Below, one piece after another: positions 51,116-61,257 of a stretch of 64,000 nt of DNA. The position numbers were made by a program, and so were the translations under genes. The DNA comes from Cupriavidus sp. (GTDB taxonomy: Bacteria; Pseudomonadota; Gammaproteobacteria; Burkholderiales; Burkholderiaceae), in NCBI GenBank assembly GCA_031180665.1, contig JAPSLP010000020.1:29691-93690 (forward strand), given 5' to 3'. Within the stretch, counting starts at the first letter, position 1, and each line of letters opens with the position of its first letter. The notes below the pieces were generated by a model. That model was not told the origin of the DNA. It worked only from the letters and a program-made list of their open reading frames with translations, and searched no databases.

Positions 51116-52617
51116 TCGGTTTCCTCCGGCTGGCCGCGTGCGCCGCCCTGCTGGTCGGCTGCCGCGTCCGTCTCATCCCGGGGGGAAACTTTATCCGATT
51201 TCCGCGACGGCCGCCGACGGCGCTTCTTGCGCGCCGGGCCTTCGCTGCCCGCCGTGCCGGAGGCGCGTGCCGCTTCGATCAGATTCTCGCGGCCTTCGGA
51301 GTCGGCGTTCTGGAAGTCCTGCCACCAGGTGGCCAGTTCGGCCGGCATCTCGCCGGCCTCGCAGCGCAGCACCAGGAAGTCGAAGCCGGCGCGAAAGCGC
51401 GGCGATTCCAGCAGGCGGAACGGCATGCGGCCGACGCGCTTCTCGAAGCGCGGCTGCATGCCCCAGATGTCGCGCATGTCGGTGACGAAGCGGCGCTGGA
51501 TCGCGAGCTGGCCGGTCTGGCGCTCGAGCACGTCGTCCATGGCCGCATTGAGCGCCGCGATCGGATGCTCGCCGCCCTCGCGCAGCGACTTCCAGCGCTG
51601 CAGCACGTGGTGCCACAGCAGCGCGGCGAACAGGAAGCCCGGCGAGACCGGCTTGCCGGCCTGCACGCGGCGGTCGGTGTTGTCCAGCGCCAGCTGCACG
51701 AAGCGCTGGCCCAGCGGCTGCTCGATCGCGACGTCGAGCAGCGGCAGCAGGCCCTTGTGCAGGCCGGCCTTGCGCAGCTCCTGCAGCGAGGCCCAGGCAT
51801 GGCCGGACATCAACAGCTTGAGCATCTCGTCGAACAGGCGCGCGCTGGGCACGTTGTGGATCAGCGAGGCCAGGTCGGCGATCGGCTGGCGCGTGGCCTC
51901 GTCGATGTCGAAGCCCGTCTTGGCGGCGAACCGCACCACGCGCAGCATCCGCACCGGGTCCTCGCGATAGCGGGTGACCGGGTCGCCGATCATCCGCAGC
52001 GTGCGCGCCCGCATGTCTTCCATGCCGTGGTGGTAATCGTGCACGGTCTGCTCGGCCGGGTCGTAGTACATCGCATTGATGGTGAAGTCGCGCCGTTCGG
52101 CGTCCTCCGCCTGCGAGCCCCAGACGTTGTCGCGCAGCACCCGGCCGGAGGCGTCGATCGCGTGGGTCTTGTTGTCCAGTTCGGCACGCTTGAGCCGGCG
52201 GCCTTCGGGCAGCGTTTCGCTGGCCACCGCGTCGACCAGCGCGCGGAAGGTCGACACCTCGATGATTTCCTGCTCGCGTCCGCCGTAGAAGGTCACGTGC
52301 ACGATCTGGAAGCGCCGGCCGATGATGCGCGAGCGGCGGAACAGCGCCTGCACCTGGTCCGGCGTGGCGTTGGTCGCCACGTCGAAGTCCTTGGGCTTGA
52401 TGCCGAGCAGCAGGTCGCGCACCGCGCCGCCGACGATAAAGGCCTGGTAGCCGGCCTGCTGCAGCGTGCTGGTGACCTTGACCGCATTGCGCGAGAGCAG
52501 CGTGGGATCGATCTGGTGCTCGTCGGCGGTGATGATGCGCGGTGTGTGGGCGCGGCCGAGGCGTCGCTGCTTGGGTCCGGGCTTGCCCAGCAGCCGGTTG
52601 ATAAGCTTCTTGATCAC
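51112..52617 (-). CDS. pcnB: poly(A) polymerase I
   Basis: A 501-residue nucleotidyltransferase that adds poly(A) tails to mRNA 3' ends and promotes decay. The catalytic motif GGAVRDLLLG is at 63-72 with DFD at 77-79, followed by RFQIVHV and the RNA-binding NDY-like region RRDFTINAMYYDP. The C-terminus is very basic (RKKRRRRPSRKS), as in PcnB. I prefer the GTG at 52617, one base after the upstream HAD stop; an ATG at 52659 would overlap that gene by 41 bases. Confidence 0.95.
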   Translation of the reverse strand: MIKKLINRLLGKPGPKQRRLGRAHTPRIITADEHQIDPTLLSRNAVKVTSTLQQAGYQAFIVGGAVRDLLLGIKPKDFDVATNATPDQVQALFRRSRIIGRRFQIVHVTFYGGREQEIIEVSTFRALVDAVASETLPEGRRLKRAELDNKTHAIDASGRVLRDNVWGSQAEDAERRDFTINAMYYDPAEQTVHDYHHGMEDMRARTLRMIGDPVTRYREDPVRMLRVVRFAAKTGFDIDEATRQPIADLASLIHNVPSARLFDEMLKLLMSGHAWASLQELRKAGLHKGLLPLLDVAIEQPLGQRFVQLALDNTDRRVQAGKPVSPGFLFAALLWHHVLQRWKSLREGGEHPIAALNAAMDDVLERQTGQLAIQRRFVTDMRDIWGMQPRFEKRVGRMPFRLLESPRFRAGFDFLVLRCEAGEMPAELATWWQDFQNADSEGRENLIEAARASGTAGSEGPARKKRRRRPSRKSDKVSPRDETDAAADQQGGARGQPEETE

Positions 52618-52618
52618 G

Positions 52619-53293
52619 TCAGAACAGGTCCATGATGCGCCAGCCGGCCGCGGCGGCATGATGGCGGAGGCGCTCGTCCGGGTTGGTGGCGATCGGCTCG
52701 GTGACCTTGGCCAAGAGCGGCAGGTCGTTCATCGAATCGCTGTAGAAGGTGGTGGTGGCGAAGTCCTGCCAGCGCGCGCCCTGTTCCTTCAGCCAGGCCT
52801 CGACGCGGGCGATCTTGCCTTCGCGGAAGCTCGGGATGCCGAACACCTCGCCGGTGTAGGCGCTTTCCGCCAGGCCGTCGGCGGTGGCCGGCTCGGTGGC
52901 GATCAGGTGCTTGATGCCGAAGGCGGCGGCAATCGGCGCCGTGACGAAGCTGTTGGTCGCCGTGACGATCGCACACAGGTCGCCGGCGTCCAGATGCTTG
53001 TAGACCAGCGCGCGAGCCTGCGGCGTGATGGCCGGCTCGATCACCTCGTGCATGAATTGCTGGCGCCAGGCGTTCAGGCGCTCGCGCGGATGGGCCGCCA
53101 GCGGGGCCAGCGCGAACTTCAGGAAGGCCTGGATATCGAGGGTGCCGGCCTTGTAGTGGCCGTAGAACTCGTCGTTCTTGCGACGGTAGGTTTCCTCGTC
53201 GACCACGCCAAGACGGACCAGAAAGCGGCCCCATTCGTGGTCGCTGTCGGTCGGGATCAGGGTGTGGTCGAGGTCGAACAATGCCAGATTCAT
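52619..53293 (-). CDS. HAD superfamily phosphatase (SerB-like subfamily IB)
   Basis: A 224-residue hydrolase with nucleophile motif LFDLDHTLI (Asp7, Asp9), motif II in VTATNSFVTAP, and motif III/IV lysine and acids in FREGKIARVEAWL and YSDSMNDLPLL. It belongs to the PSPase-like group often encoded beside hda and pcnB in betaproteobacteria. Possible substrates include histidinol phosphate or phosphoserine; the sequence does not decide. Confidence 0.9.
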   Translation of the reverse strand: MNLALFDLDHTLIPTDSDHEWGRFLVRLGVVDEETYRRKNDEFYGHYKAGTLDIQAFLKFALAPLAAHPRERLNAWRQQFMHEVIEPAITPQARALVYKHLDAGDLCAIVTATNSFVTAPIAAAFGIKHLIATEPATADGLAESAYTGEVFGIPSFREGKIARVEAWLKEQGARWQDFATTTFYSDSMNDLPLLAKVTEPIATNPDERLRHHAAAAGWRIMDLF

Positions 53294-53407
53294 GGGCGGC
53301 GATTTTACCTTAAGGGGATGACGGCCGGCTTGGCGGCCGATTGCAGGGAGCGTGCCAGGGCGCGGGCCCGGTGCGGGCCGGGTGCGCGCTTAGGGCCATT
53401 GCGCGCG

Positions 53408-54115
53408 CTATTCCCGCAACTCGGCGAACATTTCGCGCAACAACGGCAGCGTCACCGCCCGCTTGCGTTCCAGCGAATAGGTGTCGAGCGCGTCCAGCAG
53501 CGCCATCAGGCTGGGCATGTCGCGATAGTGGCGCGTCACCAGCCAGTGGGGGATTTCGGGGGAGAGCTGCAGCCCGCGTTCGCGCGCCGCCTGCACCAGC
53601 GCGGCCATCTTGTCGTCGTCCGACAGCGGCGCGAGCTGGTAGACCAGGCCCCAGCCGAGCCGCGTGCGCAGGTCCTCCCGCACCGGCATGGTGACCGGGG
53701 CCAGGCTGCCGGCCACCACCAGCGCGGTGCGGACGTGCGCGCGCACCTCGTTATACAGCGAAAACACCGCGATCTGGCGCGCTTCGTCGAGCAGGTCGAC
53801 ATCGTCGACGGTGTACAGCTGGCAGCTCGGATCGAAGATGAAGTCGGCCAGCGCGTGGTGCGGGCTCAGATAGCGGCAGCGCAGGCCGGCATGGGCGCCG
53901 GCGTCGCACAGCGCGTGCAGCAGGTGAGTGCGGCCCGAGCCGGTCTCGCCCCATAGATAGATCAGCCGGTCGGCGGCGCGCTCCTGCGCCACCGCCCCCG
54001 GCAGCTCGCGCAGCCGCTGCACCGGCTCGCGGTTGGCCGACACGAAGAAGTTCTCGAAGGTCGACGGAGGCGGGCTGCCCAGTTCGAGCGACAGTTGCTT
54101 GGGGCGCGGAGACAT
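53408..54115 (-). CDS. hda: DnaA regulatory inactivator Hda
   Basis: A 235-residue DnaA-like AAA+ protein. The N-terminal QLSLEL (7-12) is the sliding-clamp-binding motif. Walker A is GETGSGRT at 56-63 (Arg in place of Lys, as in Hda proteins), Walker B TVDDVD, and the arginine-finger region lies near RTRLGWGLVYQL. Bound to the clamp, it stimulates ATP hydrolysis by DnaA and limits re-initiation of replication. It lies 10 bases after the AI-2E permease. Confidence 0.94.
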   Translation of the reverse strand: MSPRPKQLSLELGSPPPSTFENFFVSANREPVQRLRELPGAVAQERAADRLIYLWGETGSGRTHLLHALCDAGAHAGLRCRYLSPHHALADFIFDPSCQLYTVDDVDLLDEARQIAVFSLYNEVRAHVRTALVVAGSLAPVTMPVREDLRTRLGWGLVYQLAPLSDDDKMAALVQAARERGLQLSPEIPHWLVTRHYRDMPSLMALLDALDTYSLERKRAVTLPLLREMFAELRE

Positions 54116-54125
54116 GGCGTATCGA

Positions 54126-55196
54126 TTACTTCCGGTAGAGGTCGCTTGTCACATACAGCCGCCGCAGTTGGCGGGCGCCGACCAGCAGTACCGCGCAGGT
54201 CGGCAGCGCCAGCAGCACGCCGAAGAAGCCGAACAGTTGTCCGAAGGCGAGCAGCGCGAAGATCACCACCAGCGGATGCAGGCCGATCCGGTCGCCCACC
54301 AGGCGCGGCGTCAGATAGAAGCTCTCGACGAACTGGCCGATGCCATAGACCACGGCGACCGCGCCCAGCCCGTACAGATTGCCGAACTGCAGCAGCGCCG
54401 CGACGATGGCCAGTGCCAGGCCGAAGCCGAAGCCGATATACGGAATGAAGACTGCCAGGCCGGTGAACACGCCGATCGGGATCGCGATCTCGAAGCCGGC
54501 GATGGTCAGGCCGATCGAATACAGTGCGGCCAGGATCAGCATCACCAGGATCTGCCCGCGCAGATACTGCGACAGCAGCGCGTCGGTTTCGGCGGTCAGC
54601 TCGCGCACCTTGGGCACCCAGCGGCGCGGTACCAGGCCCTCGATCCGGCGCATCACCATGTGCCAGTCCATCAGCAGGTAGAACATGACGATCGGCACCA
54701 GCAGCGCCAGCCCGCCGTAGGTCACCAGCGCGGTGCCGGACACGCGCACATAGGTCAGCAGCACCGCCAGCAGGTCCTCGGGGCTCGCGGCGAAGCGCTC
54801 GGACATCATGCGGCGCAGGCCCGGGAAGTCGAAGCGCACGCGCACGCCCAGCTCGGACAGCCGCGGGGCCACCACCGAGTTCAGCTTCTTGAGCAGTTCG
54901 GGCAACTGCTCGCGCAGCTGGGGAATCTCGCGCTGGAGCACGGCAATGACCAGCAGCACCAGCAGCACCACGACGACGATCAGCAGCAGGATCATCAGCG
55001 AGACCGCGATCATCCGCGGCACCTTGTGCCGCTGCAGCCAATCGACGCCGGGGTTCAGGATATAGGCGAAGATGAACGCGAACAGGAAGGGCGAGAGCAC
55101 CGGCGCCAGCGCCACCAGCGTGGCGAACAGCACGACGCCGAGCGCGACCCAGAGCAGAATGCGCTTGGCCTCGTGGGACAGCAGGGGGGCGTTCAT
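54126..55196 (-). CDS. AI-2E family transporter (PurR-adjacent permease)
   Basis: A 356-residue membrane protein with about eight helices. Family motifs include FAFIFAYILNPGVDWLQRH near the start, YLLMDWHMVMRRIEGL, FIPYIGFGFG and FVESFYLTPRLVGDRIGLHPL. Members are described as AI-2 exporters or Na+/H+ antiporters; the true substrate here is unknown. Divergent from purM, a conserved arrangement in Burkholderiales, and upstream of hda. Confidence 0.9.
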   Translation of the reverse strand: MNAPLLSHEAKRILLWVALGVVLFATLVALAPVLSPFLFAFIFAYILNPGVDWLQRHKVPRMIAVSLMILLLIVVVVLLVLLVIAVLQREIPQLREQLPELLKKLNSVVAPRLSELGVRVRFDFPGLRRMMSERFAASPEDLLAVLLTYVRVSGTALVTYGGLALLVPIVMFYLLMDWHMVMRRIEGLVPRRWVPKVRELTAETDALLSQYLRGQILVMLILAALYSIGLTIAGFEIAIPIGVFTGLAVFIPYIGFGFGLALAIVAALLQFGNLYGLGAVAVVYGIGQFVESFYLTPRLVGDRIGLHPLVVIFALLAFGQLFGFFGVLLALPTCAVLLVGARQLRRLYVTSDLYRK

Positions 55197-55475
55197 CGGG
55201 ACAGTGGGGGAAAGACCGGCAAAAAGAGACCAGCAAAAAGAAGGGCGAGGACTGGCAGCAAGCGGCCGTCTTCGCCCGGCGGCGGCGGGTTTGCACGGCG
55301 CAAGCCGATGCAACTGGAAGCCGACACCCTGTATCCGTTAAAATCGCGATTCTACTGGACTCGCGACCCGCCAACCGGCACCGCGAGGGCCGCATTCCTC
55401 ACTTGTGCGTGATCGGACGCGTGATCCGACTCGCCCGAGTGTCGTCATTCCACCATCCAGGACCCGCAGAATTCC
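55197..55475. promoter_or_regulatory. purM / AI-2E divergent control region
   Basis: A -10-like TAAAAT at 55339-55344 followed by CGCGA points toward purM; the same TAAAATCGCG string stands upstream of purB. A poor TGGAAG lies 18 bases upstream. No clear ribosome site precedes purM or the permease, and no other gene is evident. Confidence 0.4.
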
Positions 55476-56528
55476 ATGAGCGCAGCCCCCACTTCCGGCC
55501 AGGCAGGCCTTTCGTACCGCGATGCCGGCGTTGACATCGATGCGGGCGACGCGCTCGTCGACCGTATCAAGCCCTTCGCCAAGCGCACCATGCGCGAGGG
55601 CGTGATGGCCGGCATCGGGGGCTTCGGCGCGCTGTTCGAACTGTCGCGCAAGTTCAAGGAGCCGGTACTGGTCTCGGGCACGGACGGGGTCGGCACCAAG
55701 CTGAAGCTGGCCTTCCAGTTGAACCGCCACGACACCGTGGGCCAGGATCTGGTCGCCATGAGCGTCAACGACATCCTGGTGCAGGGCGCCGAGCCGCTGT
55801 TCTTCCTGGACTATTTCGCCTGCGGCAAGCTGGACGTCGATACCGCCGCCACCGTGATTCAGGGCATCGCCCACGGCTGCGAACTGGCCGGCTGCGCGCT
55901 GATCGGCGGCGAGACCGCCGAAATGCCCAGCATGTACCCGGACGGCGAATACGATCTGGCCGGCTTCGCGGTCGGCGCGGTCGAGAAGAGCCGCATCATC
56001 GACGGCACCACCATCGTGCCGGGCGACGTGGTGCTGGGCCTGGCCTCGTCGGGCGCGCATTCGAACGGCTACTCGCTGGTGCGCAAGATCATCGACGTCG
56101 CCAAGCCGGACCTGGACGCCGATTTCCACGGCCAGCGGCTGCAGGACGCCATCATGGCGCCGACCCGCATCTACGTGAAGCCGCTGCTGTCGCTGATCGA
56201 GACGCTGCCGGTCAAGGGCATGGCCCATATCACCGGCGGCGGCCTGACCGAGAACGTGCCGCGCGTGCTGCCCAAGGAAGTCACCGCGGTGCTGCAGCGT
56301 GACGCGTGGACGCTGCCGCCGCTGTTCCAGTGGCTGCAGGCGCAGGGGCGCGTCGCCGACGACGAGATGCACCGCGTGTTCAACTGCGGCATCGGCATGG
56401 TGGTGATCGTCGCCAAGGAAGACGCCGAACGCGCGATCCGGCATCTGCAGGCGGCCGGCGAGGCCGTGTGGCAGATCGGCGAGATCCGCCAGCGCGAGGA
56501 AGGGCAGGCGCCGACCGTGGTGGTCTGA
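55476..56528 (+). CDS. purM: phosphoribosylformylglycinamidine cyclo-ligase
   Basis: A 350-residue AIR synthetase (fifth step of purine synthesis). The N-terminal [17 protein letters not shown], the ATP-site motifs [15 protein letters not shown] and [36 protein letters not shown] and the C-terminal [15 protein letters not shown] are diagnostic. Length equals typical PurM (345-350). Confidence 0.98.
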   Translation: MSAAPTSGQAGLSYRDAGVDIDAGDALVDRIKPFAKRTMREGVMAGIGGFGALFELSRKFKEPVLVSGTDGVGTKLKLAFQLNRHDTVGQDLVAMSVNDILVQGAEPLFFLDYFACGKLDVDTAATVIQGIAHGCELAGCALIGGETAEMPSMYPDGEYDLAGFAVGAVEKSRIIDGTTIVPGDVVLGLASSGAHSNGYSLVRKIIDVAKPDLDADFHGQRLQDAIMAPTRIYVKPLLSLIETLPVKGMAHITGGGLTENVPRVLPKEVTAVLQRDAWTLPPLFQWLQAQGRVADDEMHRVFNCGIGMVVIVAKEDAERAIRHLQAAGEAVWQIGEIRQREEGQAPTVVV

Positions 56529-56540
56529 GCGGTCGTTGTC

Positions 56541-56606
56541 ATTCCCGCGAAAGCGGGAATCCAGCGTCTGCGGCAGCCACTGGGGCCCCGCCTTCGCGGG
56601 GACGAC
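56541..56606 (+). repeat. two-hairpin dispersed repeat, copy C
   Basis: ATTCCCGC-GAAA-GCGGGAAT (56541-56560), CCAGCGTC and a spacer, then CCCCGC-CTTC-GCGGGG (56586-56601) ending GACGAC. It follows the purM stop by 12 bases and lies between convergent purM and the GNAT gene. Confidence 0.87.
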
Positions 56607-56680
56607 GGGGGGCTGGCAAATTCAGGGCGGATGCTGCGGGATCCGCCTTTTTCGTTGCGCGTGCCGCAGCGAATCTGCGT

Positions 56681-57187
56681 CTATGCCCGCTTCGCGGCCA
56701 TCGCCGTCAACGCCTCGCCGGTGACCCGGCAGATGCGCCAGTCCGGCAGCACGCTGGCGCCCATCGCGCGATAGAAGTCGATCGACGGCGTGTTCCAGTC
56801 CAGCACCGTCCATTCGAAACGGCCGCAGCCGCGCTCGACGGCCAGTCCCGCCAGATGGATCAGCAGGGCCTTGCCGATGCCATGGCCGCGCCAGGCGGGC
56901 TCGACATACAGGTCTTCGAGATAGAGGCCGGGCTTGGCGAGGAAGGTCGAGTAATTATGGAAGAACAGCGCAAAGCCGATCGCACGCGGGCCTTCGGACG
57001 TGGGCACCTCGGCCAGCACCGCCTCGGCCAGCGGACGCGCGCCGAACAGCGTCCGGCGCAGTTTCTCGGGCGTGGCCTCGACCAGATGGGTCAGCTTCTC
57101 GTACTCGGCGAGCTCGGCGATCAGGCGCAGCAGCGTGTCGCAGTCGTCGGCGGTCGCGGGGCGCAGCGTGAAGGCGGTGGCGGTCAT
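56681..57187 (-). CDS. GNAT family N-acetyltransferase
   Basis: A 168-residue acetyltransferase. The acetyl-CoA loop is YVEPAWRGHGIGKALL with R100-G-H-G-I-G105; the preceding strand LYLEDLYV and the later WTVLDWNTPSIDFYRAMGA resemble the diamine/spermidine acetyltransferase-like and thialysine acetyltransferase group. Substrate is not known. It is convergent with purM and upstream of none of the pathway genes nearby. Confidence 0.88.
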   Translation of the reverse strand: MTATAFTLRPATADDCDTLLRLIAELAEYEKLTHLVEATPEKLRRTLFGARPLAEAVLAEVPTSEGPRAIGFALFFHNYSTFLAKPGLYLEDLYVEPAWRGHGIGKALLIHLAGLAVERGCGRFEWTVLDWNTPSIDFYRAMGASVLPDWRICRVTGEALTAMAAKRA

Positions 57188-57260
57188 GGCGGTGGAATGG
57201 AGAATCCAGAAGTCCGGACAGGACGAAGCCGCGATTATCGCCCGCTGCGTGCGCCCCCGG

Positions 57261-57302
57261 CTACTGGCTACTGGCTACTGGCTACTGGCTACTGGCTACC
57301 GG
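57261..57302. repeat. heptamer tandem repeat at the miaA 3' end
   Basis: Six copies of CTACTGG in a row, the last being CTACCGG, at 57261-57302. The miaA stop codon (minus-strand TAG at 57298-57296) is in the final copy. A 7-base unit outside the coding frame can change copy number freely downstream of the gene. Confidence 0.9.
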
Positions 57303-58249
57303 CCCGACTGCGCCAGCCGGGCGACCTGCTCGACATAGTCCGGCGCCAGGCAATCGACCACCAGCCGCTCGGGCGTCGAACGCAGCCACGTCAGCTGCCG
57401 CTTGCACAACTGGCGCGTCGCGGCGATGCCGCGCTCGCGCATGGTGGCGAAATCGCACAGGCCGTCCAGATATTCCCAGACCTGCCGGTAGCCGACGCAG
57501 CGGATCGACGGCAGGCCCGGATGCAGGTCGCCGCGCGCCCGCAGGCGTTCGACCTCGTCGACCAGGCCGCTGCCCAGCATCGCGTCGAAGCGGGCCTCGA
57601 TGCGCGCGTGCAGCACCGCGCGGTCCGACGGCTCCAGCGCGATCGCACGAAAGCGCGCGCCGGCCGCGCCATCGAAGGTGCGCGCATCGGCCTGGCGCGC
57701 CAGCAACGCGGACATCGGACGGCCGGTCAGCCGGTGGATCTCCAGCGCACGCTGGATGCGCTGCGCGTCGTTGGGGGCCAGCCGCGCCGCCGTGACCGGA
57801 TCGACTTCGGCCAGCATCGCATGCAGTGCGGGCCAGCCGCGCTGCTCGGCCAGACGGTCGAGTTCGGCGCGCACCTGCGGATCGGCCTGCGGCAGATCGT
57901 TCAGGCCCTGGGTCAGCGCCTTGTAATAGAGCATGGTGCCGCCGACGATCAACGGCTCGCGGCCGCGCGCGCGGATCGTGTCGATCAGCGCGTTGGTGTC
58001 GGCGACGAACTGCGCGGCCGAATAGCTGTCGGCCGGGTCGATGATGTCGATCAGATGGTGCGGTACCGCGGCCAGTTCGGCGGCGGAGGGTTTGGCCGTG
58101 CCGATATCCATCTCGCGATAGACCAGCGCCGAGTCCATGCTGATGATCTCGATCGGCGCGCGGGCGGCCAGCGCCAGGGCGGCCGCGGTCTTGCCCGAGG
58201 CGGTCGGGCCGAGCAGGCAGACGATGGGAGCGGGCGAAGCGGCGGCCAT
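57296..58249 (-). CDS. miaA: tRNA dimethylallyltransferase
   Basis: A 317-residue enzyme that prenylates A37 in tRNAs that read UNN codons. The P-loop GPTASGKT is at 14-21, followed by the [19 protein letters not shown] and [11 protein letters not shown] motifs and the C-terminal [16 protein letters not shown] 58249 was chosen; TTG 58264 is an alternative five residues longer. It lies 34 bases after mutL on the same strand, as in many proteobacteria. Confidence 0.96.
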   Translation of the reverse strand: MAAASPAPIVCLLGPTASGKTAAALALAARAPIEIISMDSALVYREMDIGTAKPSAAELAAVPHHLIDIIDPADSYSAAQFVADTNALIDTIRARGREPLIVGGTMLYYKALTQGLNDLPQADPQVRAELDRLAEQRGWPALHAMLAEVDPVTAARLAPNDAQRIQRALEIHRLTGRPMSALLARQADARTFDGAAGARFRAIALEPSDRAVLHARIEARFDAMLGSGLVDEVERLRARGDLHPGLPSIRCVGYRQVWEYLDGLCDFATMRERGIAATRQLCKRQLTWLRSTPERLVVDCLAPDYVEQVARLAQSGR

Positions 58250-58283
58250 GGAAGAAGCGGGCAACGACAGCGGGGCGGCGGCC

Positions 58284-60308
58284 TTACTGGCCGCGCAGGA
58301 ACAGCCGGTCCAGCTCGGCCACGGTCAGCTGGACCCAGGTCGGCCGGCCATGGTTGCACTGGTCGGCGCGCTCGGTCTGCTCCATCTGGCGCAGCAGCGC
58401 GTTCATTTCCTCGACGGTCAGCTTGCGGTTGGCGCGTACGGCGCTGTGGCAGGCCAGCGTCGCCAGCAGTTCGTTCTGACGCTCGGCCAGCACGCGGGAA
58501 CCGCCATAGGCATGCAGGTCGCGCAGCACGTCGCGCGCCAGCGCCTCGGCGTCGGCCTGCTTGAGCAGCGCGGGAATCGCGCGCACCGCCAGCGTGGTCG
58601 GCGAGACCGGCGCGATATCGAAGCCCAGCAGCGCCAGCGTTTCCTGATGTTCCTCGGCCGCGCCGATCTCGACCGGGCTGGCCGGCAGCGTGACCGGGAT
58701 CAGCAGCGGCTGCACCGTCATCTGGCGTGCGTCGAGCGCGGTCTTGATCTGTTCGTACAGGATGCGCTCGTGTGCGGCATGCATGTCGACCAGCACCAGC
58801 CCGCGCGCGTTCTGCGCCAGCACGTAGATGCCGTGCAGTTGGGCGATGGCATAGCCGAGCGGGTGGTCGTCGGCGTCGTCCTGCTGCTCCTCGGTGGCGC
58901 GCGGCGCTTGCATCGGTGCGCTGTCGAGCAGCGACGGCGGTTCGTCCTCGCGGGCGGCGCGCGCATCGGCCAGCCATGCGGGCGGCTGGCTCGATGGCGC
59001 AAAGCGCTGGCCGGCCGGCGACAGCGCATCGCGAACCATGCCCAGATACGCCTGCCGCGGCTGCGCGATGCCCAGCTCGGTCTGGCGCGCGGCGGCGGTG
59101 TAATCGACCCACGGGCGACCGCCCGGCTGTGCGGGGCTGGTGGCCGCGACGCGCAGCGCCGGGGCCTGCCCGCCATGACCGACACCGATGTCGCCGGTAT
59201 GCAGGCTGTCGCCGTTTTCGCCCGCCTGGCGCGCCAGGCAGCGCTGCACCGCGTGGTAGACGAACTGATGGACCGCGCGCGACTCGCGGAAGCGCACCTC
59301 GATCTTGGACGGGTGCACGTTGACGTCGACCAGCTCCGGCAGCAGGTCCAGGCACAGCACGTACGAAGGGAAACGGTCGCCGTGCAGCACGTCCTGATAG
59401 GCGCTGCGCACCGCGTGCGTCAGCAGCTTGTCGCGGACGAAGCGGCCATTGACGAAGAAGAACTGCTGGTCGGGACGGCCGCGCGAGGCGGTCGGCAGTC
59501 CGGCGAAGCCGTACAGCGCCAGCTCGCCGGCCTGTTCCTCCAGCGGCAGCCGTGCCCGCGCGAATTCGCTGCCGAGCACCTGCGCGGTACGCGTGGCGAC
59601 ATCGCCCGCGTTCCAGTGCTCCATCGGCTTGCCGTTGTGATGGACCGACAGCGTGACGTCGGGCCGGGCCAGCGCGATGCGCCGGATCACCTCGAGGCAA
59701 TGGCCGAGCTCGGTCTGTTCGCTCTTGAGGAATTTGCGGCGGGCCGGCGTATTGAAATACAGATGCTGCACGTCGACGGTGGTGCCGACCCCGCCCGAGG
59801 CGGGCTGCAGCGCGCCGGTATCCGCATGGATCTGGCTGGCATGGGGACAGTTCGCCGTGCGGCTGGTCAGCACCAGCTGCGAGACCGAGGCGATCGAGGC
59901 CAGCGCCTCGCCGCGAAAGCCCAGCGTCAGCACCGATTCGAGCTCATCGAGCGAGGCGATCTTGCTGGTGGCATGGCGCATCAGCGCGACCGCCAGTTCT
60001 TCGGCCGGGATGCCGCAGCCGTTGTCGGTGATCACGATGCGGCGTACGCCGCCTTCCTCCAGCCGCACCGACAGTTGCGTCGCGCCGGCGTCCAGCGCGT
60101 TCTCCAGCAGTTCCTTGACCACCGAGGCCGGGCGCTCGACCACCTCGCCGGCTGCGATCTGGCTGACCAGCTGGTCGGGCAGCGGACGGATCGGCCGTGC
60201 CGGGGCGAGGCGGCGCTGTGGCCGGTCCGCACGTTGGTCGGCCCCCGGGACGGGTCCCGGTGCGGAAAATGCGGCGGCGGAGGCAGGAGAGGAGGGTGGC
60301 GCAGACAT
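58284..60308 (-). CDS. mutL: DNA mismatch repair protein MutL
   Basis: A 674-residue GHKL ATPase. After a 40-residue Pro/Ala-rich start come [47 protein letters not shown] and [15 protein letters not shown] (ATP-lid motifs). The C-terminal dimerisation domain (about 480-674) lacks an obvious DQHA(X)2E(X)4E endonuclease motif: it reads [12 protein letters not shown], with [12 protein letters not shown] and [11 protein letters not shown]. It links MutS recognition to downstream repair. Confidence 0.95.
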   Translation of the reverse strand: MSAPPSSPASAAAFSAPGPVPGADQRADRPQRRLAPARPIRPLPDQLVSQIAAGEVVERPASVVKELLENALDAGATQLSVRLEEGGVRRIVITDNGCGIPAEELAVALMRHATSKIASLDELESVLTLGFRGEALASIASVSQLVLTSRTANCPHASQIHADTGALQPASGGVGTTVDVQHLYFNTPARRKFLKSEQTELGHCLEVIRRIALARPDVTLSVHHNGKPMEHWNAGDVATRTAQVLGSEFARARLPLEEQAGELALYGFAGLPTASRGRPDQQFFFVNGRFVRDKLLTHAVRSAYQDVLHGDRFPSYVLCLDLLPELVDVNVHPSKIEVRFRESRAVHQFVYHAVQRCLARQAGENGDSLHTGDIGVGHGGQAPALRVAATSPAQPGGRPWVDYTAAARQTELGIAQPRQAYLGMVRDALSPAGQRFAPSSQPPAWLADARAAREDEPPSLLDSAPMQAPRATEEQQDDADDHPLGYAIAQLHGIYVLAQNARGLVLVDMHAAHERILYEQIKTALDARQMTVQPLLIPVTLPASPVEIGAAEEHQETLALLGFDIAPVSPTTLAVRAIPALLKQADAEALARDVLRDLHAYGGSRVLAERQNELLATLACHSAVRANRKLTVEEMNALLRQMEQTERADQCNHGRPTWVQLTVAELDRLFLRGQ

Positions 60309-60470
60309 GGCAGCGATTATACGTGCCGACCTGGTTGCGGGATGGGGCGGGGATGGCCTGGGGGCGATGTGCCGGATTGCGTGCGGAAGCTCGCACTTGT
60401 GGCGCACATTGGGGGGGTTACGCCACCGGTCCGGCCACGTTCGTCTTGTATGATGTCGGGCTGGACAAAG

Positions 60471-61142
60471 ATGGGGAACGTCTTGGAAATCGTATTGCAG
60501 TTCATCGACATGCTGCTGCACGTCGACAAGTATCTCGGCACCGTGATTCAGCAATATGGTGTCTGGGTCTATGCCATTCTGTTCGCGATCGTCTTTGCCG
60601 AGACCGGCCTGGTGGTGGTGCCCTTCCTGCCGGGCGATTCGCTGCTCTTTATCGCCGGTGCGTTCTGCGCCACCGGGGCGATGAACGAGTGGGTGCTGAT
60701 CGGGCTGCTGCTGGTCGCGGCGATCGGCGGCAATACCGTCAACTACTGGATCGGCAGCTGGATCGGGCCCAAGGTGTTCGAGCATCAATGGCGCTTCCTG
60801 GACCAGCAGGCGCTGCGCAAGACGCACGACTTCTACGAGCGCCACGGCGGCAAGACGCTGGTGATCGCGCGCTTCGTGCCGATCGTGCGGACCTTCGCGC
60901 CCTTCGTCGCCGGGGTGTCGCAGATGACGTTCGCGCGCTTCCAGTTCTTCAATGTGCTGGGCGCGGTCATCTGGGTGTTCGGCCTGGTGTTCGCCGGCTA
61001 CTTCTTCGGCAACCTGCCCTTCATCAAGCAGTACCTGAACCTGATCGTGCTGGCCGGCATCAGCGCGGCGATCGTGCCGCTGATTCTGGGCGGCCTGTGG
61101 CGCCTGCTGCGGCGCGGCGACAAGCACCGCCGCGTGTCGTAA
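60471..61142 (+). CDS. DedA family membrane protein
   Basis: A 223-residue protein with about five or six helices. The motif VVPFLPGDSLLFIAGAF and the conserved basic pair region GKTLVIARFVPIVRTFAPFVAG are typical of DedA/VTT proteins, described as undecaprenyl-phosphate flippases. The preferred start is ATG 60471; ATGs at 60450 and 60453 are in frame. Divergent from mutL. Confidence 0.93.
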   Translation: MGNVLEIVLQFIDMLLHVDKYLGTVIQQYGVWVYAILFAIVFAETGLVVVPFLPGDSLLFIAGAFCATGAMNEWVLIGLLLVAAIGGNTVNYWIGSWIGPKVFEHQWRFLDQQALRKTHDFYERHGGKTLVIARFVPIVRTFAPFVAGVSQMTFARFQFFNVLGAVIWVFGLVFAGYFFGNLPFIKQYLNLIVLAGISAAIVPLILGGLWRLLRRGDKHRRVS

Positions 61143-61172
61143 GACGCGGCTTCATGTAGCGTACCCAAGCCG

Positions 61173-61237
61173 TCGTCCCCGCGAAGGCGGGGGCCCAGTG
61201 GCATTCAACGACGCCGGATTCCCGCTTTCGCGGGAAT
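61173..61237 (-). repeat. two-hairpin dispersed repeat, copy D (inverted)
   Basis: The same element as copies A-C in reverse orientation: GTCGTCCCCGC-GAAG-GCGGGG (hairpin 61177-61192), spacer, then ATTCCCGC-TTTC-GCGGGAAT (61218-61237). It lies between convergent dedA and the SirB1-like gene. Confidence 0.87.
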
Positions 61238-61257
61238 GACGCGATGGTCGTTCGGAT

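Noticed and set aside
58137..61142. A plus-strand frame of 1001 codons running from miaA into dedA
   Set aside because: Only the last 223 codons (DedA) look like protein; the rest is antisense to mutL and miaA.
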